A stretch of DNA of 64,000 nucleotides from an uncultured Lachnospiraceae bacterium (GCA_910579395.1 CAJTUC010000004.1:1-64000), one strand, 5' to 3'. Counted from the stretch's first letter, positions 1 through 7,646 are shown. The notes: generated from the sequence alone by a model not told the origin. Numbers and translations are program-made.

Positions 1-5
1 CACAG

Positions 6-464
6 ATGAATAAAGGCGGTAAATTTATTTTCGGAAAATCACTGATACGAAATGATTTGACAATCCATCTGCCAGCCCAGGCTCTTACAGAGTACAACGC
101 CACAGTAGAGGAAAAAGTCTATCTTTTTACTGGAAGCAAGGTCACTGGCGGCTTTTGTGTGACAAGAAAAGGATTGTTAGAACCATCAAAGTTAGGACAC
201 ATTCTTACTGATAATCCGGCTTTACTGAATTATCAGACCGCAGAGGGCGAATTTGTCAAATACAAAGGGCGGTCATACTGTTGGGTAAATATTTCAGAGA
301 ATGGTGTAATTCAGCTTAATCAGCAGATATTAGATTTTCTTAATCTGAAGATTGGAATGGAACTATTGTCTATCCGAAGCAGTGATATAGCTTTTACAAT
401 GGGTGCAACCGGTCCCCTGTTGGAAAGAGCCGACAACTATGAGGGCGAAATTCCTCTGTATTAA
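6..464 (+). CDS. Hypothetical protein, 152 aa
   Basis: I do not recognise this family and assign no function. The 152-residue product has no signal peptide, membrane segment or low-complexity stretch, so it is probably a soluble cytoplasmic protein. It is rich in short beta-type segments, and the C-terminal third (about residues 108-142) faintly resembles the swapped-hairpin AbrB/SpoVT style, which is only an impression. It is the first gene of the window, so upstream context is missing. It converges on guaA, and the two are separated by a hairpin that can terminate both. It looks more AT-rich than guaA, which suggests an accessory gene. Confidence 0.55.
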   Translation: MNKGGKFIFGKSLIRNDLTIHLPAQALTEYNATVEEKVYLFTGSKVTGGFCVTRKGLLEPSKLGHILTDNPALLNYQTAEGEFVKYKGRSYCWVNISENGVIQLNQQILDFLNLKIGMELLSIRSSDIAFTMGATGPLLERADNYEGEIPLY

Positions 465-549
465 AAAAGCAGGTATCATGATACCCGCCCAAAATCCAGT
501 ATTCCTCAAATAATTAGAGCCATTTTAGAGCCAAACGGCATAAAGCACT

Positions 550-590
550 CCCGGAAATGCCCATTTTATCAGCATTTCCGGGATTTTATC
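550..590. terminator. Bidirectional terminator between convergent genes
   Basis: An 11-bp perfect stem (CCCGGAAATGC at 550-560 with GCATTTCCGGG at 572-582) with an 11-nt loop is followed by ATTTTATC on the plus strand. It lies between the stop of the 152-aa gene and the guaA stop at 593, so it can end both convergent transcripts. A smaller palindrome, GGTATCATGATACC, sits just downstream of the first gene near 471-484. Confidence 0.7.
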
Positions 591-592
591 CG

Positions 593-2134
593 TTACTCGA
601 ACTCAATCGTCCCCGGCGGCTTACTAGTACAATCATACAGTACCCGATTAACCCCCTTAACCTCATTTACAATCCGATTCGCCACCTTCGACAGCACTTC
701 CCACGGAATCTCCGCACAATCCGCCGTCATAAAATCACTCGTACATACTGCCCGTAACGCGATTGCGTAATCATATGTCCTCTCGTCTCCCATAACGCCG
801 ACCGAACGCATATTGGTAAGCGCAGCAAAATACTGTCCGAGTTTTTTATCAATACCGGCCTTTGCAATCTCTTCCCGATAAATATAATCAGCCTCCTGAA
901 CCATGTGCACCTTTTCTTCCGTTACCTCTCCGATAATACGGATGCCGAGCCCTGGTCCCGGGAAAGGCTGACGGAATACGAGATGCTCCGGAATCCCAAG
1001 TTCAAGTCCGGCTTTCCGCACTTCATCCTTGAATAGCATTCTGAGCGGTTCGATAATTTCCTTAAAATCTACATAATCAGGAAGACCGCCTACATTATGA
1101 TGTGATTTGATGGTCGCACTTTTTCCGAGTCCGCTCTCAATCACATCGGGATAAATCGTCCCCTGCACAAGAAAATCTACTGCGCCGATTTTTTTTGCTT
1201 CTTCTTCAAAAACACGAATAAATTCTTCTCCGATAATCTTGCGCTTCTGCTCCGGTTCCGTAACACCCGCAAGCTTTCCGTAAAATCTTTCCTGTGCATT
1301 GACTCGGATAAAATTCAGCTCATAAGGGCCTTCCGGTCCAAAGACTGCCTCCACCTCGTCGCCCTCATTTTTACGCAAAAGGCCATGGTCTACGAATACA
1401 CAAGTCAGCTGTTTTCCGACTGCTTTCGCAAGAAGAACTGCTGCCACGGAGGAATCCACACCACCGGAAAGAGCACAGAGTACTTTTCCGGTTCCAACCT
1501 TTTCCTGTATCGCGCGAATGGTCGTCTCCACAAAGGAATCCATTTTCCAGTCTCCATTACATCCGCATATATCCATCACAAAATTCCGGAGCATAGTCAT
1601 ACCTTCTACCGTGTGCATGACTTCCGGGTGAAACTGAACAGCATATAAACCTTTTTCCGGGCACTCCATGCCGGCAACCGGACAGACAGGTGTATGCGCC
1701 GTGACCTGAAACTCTTCCGGCGCTTTTTCGATATAATCCGTATGGCTCATCCAGCAGACTGTCATTTCCGATACGCCTTTGAACAGAGCAGAATTTGTAT
1801 TGACTTCTACTTCTGTCCTGCCGTATTCGCTGACAGGCGCCGTAGCGACTTTTCCGCCGAGCAGATATGCCATAAGCTGAGAGCCATAACAGATTCCCAA
1901 AATCGGGATTCCCAGCTCAAATATTTCTTTTCCACAAACAGCAGCGCCCTCACCATATACGCTGTTCGGCCCACCAGTAAAAATAATGCCTTTTGGCTGC
2001 ATCTGCCTGATTTTCTCAAGGCTGATATTATAAGGATGGACTTCGCAGTATACGTTACATTCCCTGACTCTTCTGGCAATCAGCTGATTATACTGCCCGC
2101 CAAAGTCTAGTACAATGACCATTTCTTTTTCCAT
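593..2134 (-). CDS. guaA: GMP synthase (glutamine-hydrolysing)
   Basis: Converts XMP to GMP using glutamine and ATP, the last step of guanine nucleotide synthesis in the cytoplasm. The 513 residues have the normal full-length layout. An N-terminal class I glutamine amidotransferase domain has the catalytic triad C82 (in GICYGSQ), H169 and E171 (in FHPE). The ATP-pyrophosphatase domain has the P-loop SGGVDSS at 223-229. The C-terminal dimerisation domain ends in the conserved KPPGTIEFE. The gene stands alone between a bidirectional terminator and a palindromic leader. I looked for a purine riboswitch in the roughly 220 bp between it and spoIIID and saw none. Confidence 0.97.
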   Translation of the reverse strand: MEKEMVIVLDFGGQYNQLIARRVRECNVYCEVHPYNISLEKIRQMQPKGIIFTGGPNSVYGEGAAVCGKEIFELGIPILGICYGSQLMAYLLGGKVATAPVSEYGRTEVEVNTNSALFKGVSEMTVCWMSHTDYIEKAPEEFQVTAHTPVCPVAGMECPEKGLYAVQFHPEVMHTVEGMTMLRNFVMDICGCNGDWKMDSFVETTIRAIQEKVGTGKVLCALSGGVDSSVAAVLLAKAVGKQLTCVFVDHGLLRKNEGDEVEAVFGPEGPYELNFIRVNAQERFYGKLAGVTEPEQKRKIIGEEFIRVFEEEAKKIGAVDFLVQGTIYPDVIESGLGKSATIKSHHNVGGLPDYVDFKEIIEPLRMLFKDEVRKAGLELGIPEHLVFRQPFPGPGLGIRIIGEVTEEKVHMVQEADYIYREEIAKAGIDKKLGQYFAALTNMRSVGVMGDERTYDYAIALRAVCTSDFMTADCAEIPWEVLSKVANRIVNEVKGVNRVLYDCTSKPPGTIEFE

Positions 2135-2211
2135 AGCGTATCCCTCTTCTGTTATTCACTTTTTCTACCTTCTGATAAAGTATGTTATCACTCACAGCAA
2201 AGCTGTTCGTT

Positions 2212-2257
2212 AGCTTACGAAGTTTACCCTTGCAAGCAAGTAAACTTCTTGTAAGCT
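2212..2257. repeat. Long inverted repeat upstream of guaA
   Basis: AGCTTAC-G-AAGTTTAC at 2212-2227 pairs with GTAAACTT-CTT-GTAAGCT ending at 2257, enclosing the small palindrome CTTGCAAG. It lies between spoIIID and guaA, which are both on the minus strand, and would be in the guaA leader. Its design (an AAGTTTAC/GTAAACTT-type stem around a short GC hairpin) recalls the dispersed elements at 9.1, 27.4, 29.4 and 60.8 kb, but the sequence differs, so a shared origin is uncertain. Confidence 0.55.
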
Positions 2258-2362
2258 ATATTATAAAGATAACTGAAACGCTTGTCAAAGCATATATGCT
2301 CATATATTATGTTTGCATATTATGTTCATATCCATATCTGCATATATTATCATTATTTTCTA

Positions 2363-2620
2363 TTATCTTGTTTGTCTATGCAAATATTTTTCTCTTGTTG
2401 CAAGTCCGCCGCGGATATGACGCTCAGACTTGTTGATATCGAGTACCTTTCTTGCCTCTGATGCTAAAGTGGGATTTATCTGCGACAGGCGGTCAGTTAC
2501 ATCTTTATGTACCGTACTCTTACTAATCCCAAACTGCCTCGCTGTCTGTCTGACCGTGGCATTGTTCTCAATAATATAATTGGCAATCTGAATTGCACGT
2601 TCCTCAATATAATCTTTCAA
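2363..2620 (-). CDS. spoIIID: Sporulation transcription factor SpoIIID
   Basis: Small DNA-binding protein that activates and represses genes in the mother cell after sigma-E becomes active. The 85 residues match the family closely: MKDYIEERAIQIANYI at the start, a helix-turn-helix at about 22-42 (TVRQTARQFGISKSTVHKDV), and the typical basic tail IRGGLATREKY. The start is TTG at 2618-2620, preceded at 7 nt by the Shine-Dalgarno GAGGGG. A sigma-E promoter lies directly upstream. In many Clostridia spoIIID follows spoIID and spoIIQ; here those are about 46 kb away. The 5' 76 bp nearest the break are duplicated at 4102-4177, evidence that the gene was split and restored by an insertion. Confidence 0.95.
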   Translation of the reverse strand: MKDYIEERAIQIANYIIENNATVRQTARQFGISKSTVHKDVTDRLSQINPTLASEARKVLDINKSERHIRGGLATREKYLHRQTR

Positions 2621-2625
2621 AAGGA

Positions 2626-2677
2626 AACCCCTCAGAACACTTTTTTACATTGTATGAAGTGTTTTGAAGGGGTATGA
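2626..2677 (-). promoter_or_regulatory. Sigma-E promoter of spoIIID embedded in a hairpin
   Basis: Read on the minus strand: -35 TCATACC (2677-2671), a 14-nt spacer, and -10 CATACAAT (2656-2649), which is the sigma-E consensus -10. The -10 lies in the loop of a roughly 15-bp hairpin with one mismatch and one G-T pair. The 5' arm starts CCCCTTCAAAACACTT and the 3' arm is AAGTGTTCTGAGGGG. The 3' arm contains the spoIIID Shine-Dalgarno and is followed by a T-rich stretch. RNA read through from upstream would form the hairpin; RNA started at this promoter would not contain the 5' arm. Confidence 0.8.
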
Positions 2678-2790
2678 CTGATACTGCTTTATTCATGCAA
2701 AGTCATGCTTCCATTTTTTCTTTATCCATATCAGCAACTCATATTGTTAGTTCCTTTCAAGTACAATTTATTATAAAAATATTAGCATAT

Positions 2791-3594
2791 TCATTTTGAG
2801 TTCCTACACATTCGAGAATAAAAGTCGAATTTCTGTGCAGCATCATCTAATGTCCCTACTGCTAAATATCCTTCTTTAGACTTCTCTACGCAGCCTATTA
2901 AAGGAGACGCGAGGAATTGAAGCATAGCGGATATCTCATCAATATTTGGTGCAGCAGAAAAACTTTCATTCATCCTTAAAGAACGATAAATATCCCTTTC
3001 CTGCAATATTCCACCAGTGACTTCGTCCTCTCTTTCTGCCACTAAGCAATCCATCACTGCATGAAGAAGGTTTCCATACCTTGTAATCTTTTCGCGTTCC
3101 TCTTCTAAGCATTTAACATTGGCTATCCCCGGAGACTCAAATAATTTCTTATAGGATGTTACTTGTATAGGCACTTCCAAATGATTTCTAATCAAGGTTT
3201 CTAATGTATCGATATCAATTAGTACGACATTATGCTCAATCGCCCTCTTAATCAATCTCTCATTTTGAAAACCACCACCCACAACTGCGGAAAAATCTGC
3301 TTTATGTTTCCGTCTATGCTCCTCCAATGTGTCAAAATCTACAAGATTATCCGTTACATTCCCACTCAATGTTGATTTTGCATCAATAGCGACAGAATAC
3401 GTCGTCATCGAATTTCCTGCTGCTCTTACTAACACATCCGTTTTTCCTGCTCCGCCAATCCATTGCGCCCCAAATCCAAGTTTTTCAAATGCCACTTTAA
3501 CATTTTTCTCGAGCCTTTTCAAAATTACTGAAATCTTTTGCCGCCAATCGCAACTCTGTAAAAAAGTGTAAGTCTTGTGTGTTTTCATCTTCAA
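2791..3594 (-). CDS. PD-(D/E)xK nuclease domain (3' part of a frameshifted gene)
   Basis: Probable DNA endonuclease of the FokI/Mrr-like restriction fold. Reading from about residue 35, the sequence shows FEKLGFGAQWIGGAGKTDVLV, then IDAKST about 15 residues later. That gives the spaced D...DxK catalytic pattern of this superfamily. It continues into RLIKRAIEHNVVLIDIDTLETLI, a helix-strand segment typical of Mrr-like cores. The first roughly 32 codons overlap the upstream frame and are probably not native. The DNA-binding part is encoded in the next frame upstream. No methyltransferase is adjacent, so a methyl-directed (type IV-like) or orphan enzyme is possible. It is cargo of the spoIIID insertion and is AT-rich. 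Confidence 0.6.
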   Translation of the reverse strand: MKMKTHKTYTFLQSCDWRQKISVILKRLEKNVKVAFEKLGFGAQWIGGAGKTDVLVRAAGNSMTTYSVAIDAKSTLSGNVTDNLVDFDTLEEHRRKHKADFSAVVGGGFQNERLIKRAIEHNVVLIDIDTLETLIRNHLEVPIQVTSYKKLFESPGIANVKCLEEEREKITRYGNLLHAVMDCLVAEREDEVTGGILQERDIYRSLRMNESFSAAPNIDEISAMLQFLASPLIGCVEKSKEGYLAVGTLDDAAQKFDFYSRMCRNSK

Positions 3595-3955
3595 CCCAAC
3601 ATTCTTCTTTCGATTCTGCTAATACGGGTTTCTCCAACTTAATAAGTCCTAAGAGCTTCTTGCCTCTACTTGTGATAGTGTATTCATCTATAGAATTATT
3701 CCTTATAAGTTTCGCCGCCTGAAAGATAGCAACTCTTCTGCGAATCTCGTCTATATTCTCTCTTTCAAAACCATAAGAAACTTTTGCGATTGCCGCCAAT
3801 TCTTTATTGGACATGCTCCTCTCTTCTAATACGCTTAGCATTTCAAACATAAAATCAAATTGTCTATGCATGATACAAATTAAATCAATTATTTTTCCTT
3901 TCTCACTCCATAATCTTGCTGTATCTGTCACATCATAAATCGTAGCAGTTCTCAA
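3497..3955 (-). CDS. Winged-HTH N-terminal part of the frameshifted nuclease gene
   Basis: The 152-residue frame holds a winged-helix-like region (about 35-105: MSNKELAAIAKVSYGFERENIDEIRRRVAIF through YTITSRGKKLLG). This is the DNA-recognition half expected in front of a FokI-type nuclease. Near its end it reads FSNFEKAREKC then stops, while the +1 frame reads EKNVKVAFEKLGFG and runs into the nuclease. Removing one A from the A5 run at 3503-3507 would join both into one protein of roughly 385 residues. The track start is TTG (3955) with no good Shine-Dalgarno, and the frame stays open to 3983. Likely a pseudogene, or a base-calling error in a homopolymer. Confidence 0.55.
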   Translation of the reverse strand: MRTATIYDVTDTARLWSEKGKIIDLICIMHRQFDFMFEMLSVLEERSMSNKELAAIAKVSYGFERENIDEIRRRVAIFQAAKLIRNNSIDEYTITSRGKKLLGLIKLEKPVLAESKEECWVEDENTQDLHFFTELRLAAKDFSNFEKAREKC

Positions 3956-4084
3956 AACGCAGTTATCGGAAGGATGGGCATATTACCAATCTGCCTTTGT
4001 ACCTTGTCCGAAAAACAAGGGAACTTCTTTGAAGTGAAAGATTAACCCGGTACCTCTATTACTTTACGCTCCACACGAATCGTT

Positions 4085-4216
4085 CTATTTTGTTACTACC
4101 GTATGTACCGTACTCTTACTAATCCCAAACTGCCTCGCTGTCTGTCTGACCGTGGCATTGTTCTCAATAATATAATTAGCAATATTTATTGCCCTCTCTT
4201 CAATATAATCTTTCAA
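4085..4216 (-). pseudogene. Truncated spoIIID remnant (43 codons)
   Basis: Starting at TTG 4216, the frame encodes KDYIEERAINIANYIIENN, then TVRQTARQFGISKSTVH, before diverging into TVVTK and a stop at 4085. It keeps the first 38 or so residues of SpoIIID, including almost the whole helix-turn-helix, and loses the rest. Its sigma-E promoter and hairpin are intact just upstream. Because it still sits directly downstream of the 159-aa membrane gene, this copy is probably the original spoIIID locus, and the complete gene at 2363-2620 carries the imported 5' end. Confidence 0.75.
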
Positions 4217-4221
4217 AAAAA

Positions 4222-4273
4222 TCCCCTCAAAAATATTTTTTTACATTGTATGAAGTATTCTGAGGGGGTATGA
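4222..4273 (-). promoter_or_regulatory. Second copy of the sigma-E promoter hairpin
   Basis: Minus-strand -35 TCATACC (4273-4267), a 14-nt spacer, and -10 CATACAAT (4252-4245). It is flanked by complementary arms (CCCCCTCAGAATACTT and AATATTTTTGAGGGG), as in the spoIIID copy. It differs from that copy at about one base in five, yet the promoter elements and stem are kept. It would drive the 43-codon fragment and possibly the nuclease gene behind it in the mother cell. Confidence 0.7.
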
Positions 4274-4292
4274 TTGTTTAAATTTTTCCATC

Positions 4293-4772
4293 TCACATCT
4301 TATCCCGAATCTTAAAATAATTCACATCCAGCTGATACTGAATCTGCCATCTCATCAAATAATCAAACAACGCAAACAATGCGATGAACACAACGGCCTG
4401 CGCAGCGGTCGCCGAGAACAGGCTGCCACAGAAACGATATAGAACAAAGTAAAACACAATAAAGGAAACCGGAATAGAAAACGTGACCCGTATGATAAAA
4501 TCGCATATGTAATACATAAGCGCCTCTGTTTTTTTCTTACTGATCAGCTTAAAGAAGAAAATGAGCAGCATATTTGCGAATAAAAAAACCGCAATAAAAA
4601 GCGCATGTCCCGTTCCCATAGAGTAATCCTGAAAAATAGAATCCATGATATCGGAAATATAAATCTCATTCAAAACAGTAATGAATACAACGGATGCCGT
4701 CGCCGCATAAACGACCAGATTCAAGGCACGGAAAAAATAGCGAAACGGTTTATATTTATTATACATGATCAA
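4293..4772 (-). CDS. Small integral membrane protein, unknown function
   Basis: The 159-residue product has four hydrophobic segments, about residues 13-34, 55-77, 88-110 and 118-140, so it is a polytopic inner-membrane protein. The loops carry KKKTEA and the C-terminus has charged patches. I do not recognise the family. It is divergent from an XRE regulator at 4897, and the shared intergenic region holds a promoter for this gene overlapped by a palindrome, so it is probably that regulator's target. It directly precedes the residual spoIIID promoter hairpin, which may also terminate its transcript. Confidence 0.75.
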   Translation of the reverse strand: MIMYNKYKPFRYFFRALNLVVYAATASVVFITVLNEIYISDIMDSIFQDYSMGTGHALFIAVFLFANMLLIFFFKLISKKKTEALMYYICDFIIRVTFSIPVSFIVFYFVLYRFCGSLFSATAAQAVVFIALFALFDYLMRWQIQYQLDVNYFKIRDKM

Positions 4773-4814
4773 AATCCTCCATCTACATAAAACAGTTCTT
4801 CATTGTCCATAATT

Positions 4815-4850
4815 ACTATACTGTTGTATTTTTGATAAGTCAATTATCAA
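4815..4850 (-). promoter_or_regulatory. Promoter with overlapping palindromic operator
   Basis: On the minus strand, TTGACT (4843-4838), a 17-nt spacer and TATAGT (4820-4815) form a good sigma-A promoter for the 159-aa membrane gene. A 7-bp inverted repeat, TTGATAA (4832-4838) and TTATCAA (4844-4850), overlaps the -35 element. It is a natural operator for the divergently encoded XRE protein. Confidence 0.6.
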
Positions 4851-4896
4851 TTTAAAATAGTAAATAAATATTTGACTCTCATGCGAGGAATTCGAT

Positions 4897-5193
4897 ATGA
4901 CACTCAATGAAAACATCCGGCAATTGCGTCTTGCAAGAAATTTATCACAGGTTGATCTGGCAAAAGCGCTCGGCGTTACCAAACAAAGCATTTCTAACTG
5001 GGAAAATAATAACATCCAGCCCTCTATCGATATGCTCATCCGCTTAGCGCAGTTTTTTTCTGTTTCTACCGATTACCTTTTAGGGCTTGACCGGCAAAAA
5101 TATATCGAGATCAGTGAATTAACGGATTGCCAGTTAGCGCATATAGCCGCAATCATTGACGATATTCGCGGTACGAACAATAAATCGGGATAA
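4897..5193 (+). CDS. XRE-family (Cro/CI-type) transcriptional regulator
   Basis: A 98-residue DNA-binding protein with a textbook HTH_3 domain at about residues 5-60: IRQLRLARNLSQVDLAKALGVTKQSISNWENNNIQPS. The remaining roughly 35 residues resemble the short C-terminal extension of Clostridial XRE regulators, and no peptidase or sensor domain is present. The ATG is preceded by GAGGAATTCGAT, an acceptable Shine-Dalgarno spacing. It probably controls the divergent membrane-protein gene through the TTGATAA/TTATCAA palindrome between them and may autoregulate; this is inferred from layout only. Confidence 0.85.
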   Translation: MTLNENIRQLRLARNLSQVDLAKALGVTKQSISNWENNNIQPSIDMLIRLAQFFSVSTDYLLGLDRQKYIEISELTDCQLAHIAAIIDDIRGTNNKSG

Positions 5194-5244
5194 ATACCCT
5201 GATGGTTTTACCCCGATTTCCAATCGAATGCCCGTCTCCCGAAA

Positions 5245-6342
5245 TCATGCACTTTCTGCCTCTGCATTTACCGTCCCGGTACGTTTTCCACTCACCGCAA
5301 ACGCCACCAGCACCGCCGCCGCGCCGCCGCATATCTTCGCCCCGATCAAAGCCCCCAAAAGTTCCGGTTCCGTGCTCAGCGTAAATCCCATATGCGCAGA
5401 CAGCATACTTGCGGCACTGACCAGAAAAGCCGCATTAACTATCTTACCGCGTTCATCCATATCCCCATACATAGAAATAGCGGGAATGGCACTTACCGCT
5501 CCCACCAAAAGTCCTGTCATTCCGGCTGGACTCATCCCGGCCCACTTTCCGAGCATACAAAAAGGTTTCCGTAAAATCCGCTGAAGAAATTCTACAACAG
5601 GCAGGCTCCCCAGCATCACGATGCCGATCGCCGCAACGACCTCCATTGCTTCTGTAAGAGGTGTCATCCCTTTCAGCAGCTGAATGCCGCACATATATTC
5701 TACGGCTCCTAAAACCAATCCGACCGTAATGACACAACGGATTCCTTTTGCAAAGACACAAAAGCCCCGAATCATCCGCGTCGGTATCTTCCACAATCCC
5801 AGCAAAAGAAACAGTGCCATAACAATCACCGGCAGATTCTGCCGGATACAGGCCTGCACGGAAAGTCCGGCGAGCGCTCCGCCTGCCGCCAATCCTACCG
5901 GAATTGTGACCAGACCAATCATAACACCTTTCGCAAAACAGCCTCTGTCCTCTTCCCGGATCATCCCCATTCCCACCGGAATCGTGAAGACCACCGTACA
6001 GCCGAAAATCGAAGCCGCCACAATTCCCGCATAACTTCCTATCTGCGCATCGACCGCCAGCTCTTTTGCCAGCTGATATCCGCCCATATCGATTGCAAGC
6101 AGACTTCCGAACATCCCGGGGTCTACGCCGATCATTCTGTAAAGTGGCACGATTATTTTTCCCAGAACATCCGCAAGTACTGGAGCAAGACAGATCATCC
6201 CCGCCATCGATAAAGCCGTACTTCCAAGAAACTGAAAGCCTTCTTCAAATTTTGCACCATACCCCCGTTTATTTCCCATTATCCGGTCAATGCCGCCGAC
6301 TACCGCCCCCGCCGCCATGATGACCATTAGTACCTTATTCAT
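5245..6342 (-). CDS. eutH: EutH-family ethanolamine permease-like protein
   Basis: A 365-residue, very hydrophobic protein with about ten transmembrane segments. Its EutH signature stretches include the N-terminal VGGIDRIMGNKRGYGAKFEEGF, the GMFGSLLAIDMGGYQLA segment and the MYGDMDERGKIVNAAFLVSAA segment. EutH proteins facilitate ethanolamine entry at low pH and concentration. None of the usual eut genes (eutBC lyase, shell proteins, EutVW) is in the window, so this is an orphan copy, and its substrate here could differ. It is followed, toward lower coordinates, by convergent XRE. Seventeen bases separate it from the upstream peptidoglycan-hydrolase gene, so co-transcription is possible. Confidence 0.85.
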   Translation of the reverse strand: MNKVLMVIMAAGAVVGGIDRIMGNKRGYGAKFEEGFQFLGSTALSMAGMICLAPVLADVLGKIIVPLYRMIGVDPGMFGSLLAIDMGGYQLAKELAVDAQIGSYAGIVAASIFGCTVVFTIPVGMGMIREEDRGCFAKGVMIGLVTIPVGLAAGGALAGLSVQACIRQNLPVIVMALFLLLGLWKIPTRMIRGFCVFAKGIRCVITVGLVLGAVEYMCGIQLLKGMTPLTEAMEVVAAIGIVMLGSLPVVEFLQRILRKPFCMLGKWAGMSPAGMTGLLVGAVSAIPAISMYGDMDERGKIVNAAFLVSAASMLSAHMGFTLSTEPELLGALIGAKICGGAAAVLVAFAVSGKRTGTVNAEAESA

Positions 6343-6359
6343 TTACTGATATCCTTCTC

Positions 6360-7646
6360 CTAAACAATCCGCCGGATCGTAATAATACTCCTATAAGTAG
6401 CCGACTCCGTCTTTATTCCGGTCCGTTCGGTACTGGCGTGCACGATCCTCCCGTTTCCGATATAAATCGCAACATGCCCGCCGTAATAAATGATATCGCC
6501 TGGCTGTGCTTCCGAATAAGAAACACTCTTGCCAACGCCGGACTGCGCATACGAACTCCGCGGCAGAGAATAACCGAAATTTTTATAGACTGACATGACA
6601 AAACCTGAACAGTCCGCTCCGTTCGTCAGGCTGGTTCCACCTGCTACATAGGGATTTCCCACGAACTGACAGGCATAATTCGCGATTTCCTGCCCTTTCC
6701 CACTTCCGCCGGATGATACGGCTGATGAGGTTGATGATGACGTAGATGCCTCCTGTGAAGAAGTCTGGCTGCTTTCGGAACTGCTCTGACTCTCTCCCGA
6801 CTGGCCCTGCTGAGCCAAAAGCTGCTCCTGTTCCGCTTTCAGCCGTTCTTCTTCCTCTTTCCGCTTCCGTTCCTCTTCTTCTTTCCGTTTCCGCTCTTCT
6901 TCCTCCAGCTGCCTGATCTGAGCGGTCTCCTGTTTGATCTTCGTTGTATAAGCCGCAGCCTCCTGCCGCGCTTTCGCCAGCATGACGCTGTAATTCTCAT
7001 ATTCTTCTTTCTTCTGAGCAAGCACTTCTTCCAAATAGGCCTCTTCCTCTTCCAGCTCATACTGGGAAGTCTGAAGCTCAGATTTTTCCTCTTCCAGTTG
7101 ATCCTGCAGGGCCGCGACTTCCTCTACCGTCGCCTGATATTCTTCCAGAAGTTTTCTGTCATATGCGTACAGCTTCTCCACATATTCGGCCTTATTGACC
7201 ATATCGCTGACGCTGAGAGATTCCATAAAAAGCTGTATATAAGACATCTCGCCCTGCTCATACATGAACTTAATGCGGACCTTCATGGACTCATACTGTT
7301 CATCCTTGACCGCCACTGCCGTATCATAATCCGCCTGCGTTACCGCAATTTCCTCTTCCTTTATTTTAATGGCCTCTTCAATCAGATTGATATCCGTCAA
7401 AAGGCTCACCATCTCCGCATCCAACTCTTCAATCTCATTCCCGATATCGGCCTGCGCGCCCTTATAGCCGGAAATCTGCTGATTGACATTATTGAGATTC
7501 TTCTCGTTTTCTTCCTTCTGCTGCTGTATTTCGGAAATGGTCGTGGCATAGACCGGTTCTGCCGCTGCCACAACGAGCGTCAGAACCGCCACCGCACCTA
7601 TAAATCTCATGAACCTTTTTTTTCTATGTGTAAAAACGCGTGTCAT
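6360..7646 (-). CDS. CwlO-like coiled-coil NlpC/P60 peptidoglycan hydrolase
   Basis: Secreted DL-endopeptidase for cell-wall remodelling. The 428-residue protein has an N-terminal signal peptide (hydrophobic at about 14-34, ending VYA). A long coiled coil follows at about 40-270, ending in repeated EEERKRKEEE blocks, then a Ser/Gln-rich linker. The C-terminal NlpC/P60 domain has the catalytic Cys (C346, in ADCSGF), His (H391, in HVAIYIGNG) and a third polar residue, H403 (VHAS). CwlO-type enzymes are activated by FtsEX through the coiled coil; whether that holds here is inference. It lies between asnS and eutH on the same strand with short spacers. Confidence 0.93.
   Translation of the reverse strand: MTRVFTHRKKRFMRFIGAVAVLTLVVAAAEPVYATTISEIQQQKEENEKNLNNVNQQISGYKGAQADIGNEIEELDAEMVSLLTDINLIEEAIKIKEEEIAVTQADYDTAVAVKDEQYESMKVRIKFMYEQGEMSYIQLFMESLSVSDMVNKAEYVEKLYAYDRKLLEEYQATVEEVAALQDQLEEEKSELQTSQYELEEEEAYLEEVLAQKKEEYENYSVMLAKARQEAAAYTTKIKQETAQIRQLEEEERKRKEEEERKRKEEEERLKAEQEQLLAQQGQSGESQSSSESSQTSSQEASTSSSTSSAVSSGGSGKGQEIANYACQFVGNPYVAGGTSLTNGADCSGFVMSVYKNFGYSLPRSSYAQSGVGKSVSYSEAQPGDIIYYGGHVAIYIGNGRIVHASTERTGIKTESATYRSIITIRRIV

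Larger units (their letters stand above)
2506..4101. mobile_element. 1,596-bp insertion in spoIIID bounded by a 76-bp direct repeat
   Basis: Bases 2506-2581 are identical to 4102-4177 over 76 bp, all inside the spoIIID coding sequence. Beyond the exact repeat, similarity continues at a lower level through the start codon and sigma-E promoter (to about 2680 and 4275). The repeat unit is 1,596 bp. This fits an element that entered spoIIID near codon 38 and brought its own 5' end and promoter, restoring an intact gene. The cargo is one frameshifted nuclease gene; no integrase or transposase is present, so the element is either degenerate or mobilised in trans. Local tandem duplication is the alternative. 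Confidence 0.65.

Noticed and set aside
2135..2362. Purine riboswitch upstream of guaA
   Set aside because: No conserved purine-aptamer core could be found; the only structure is a simple long inverted repeat.
3490..3520. Programmed frameshift joining the two nuclease frames
   Set aside because: The join needs +1 movement at an A5 run with no recognisable slippery heptamer or stimulatory element, so an indel is the simpler explanation.
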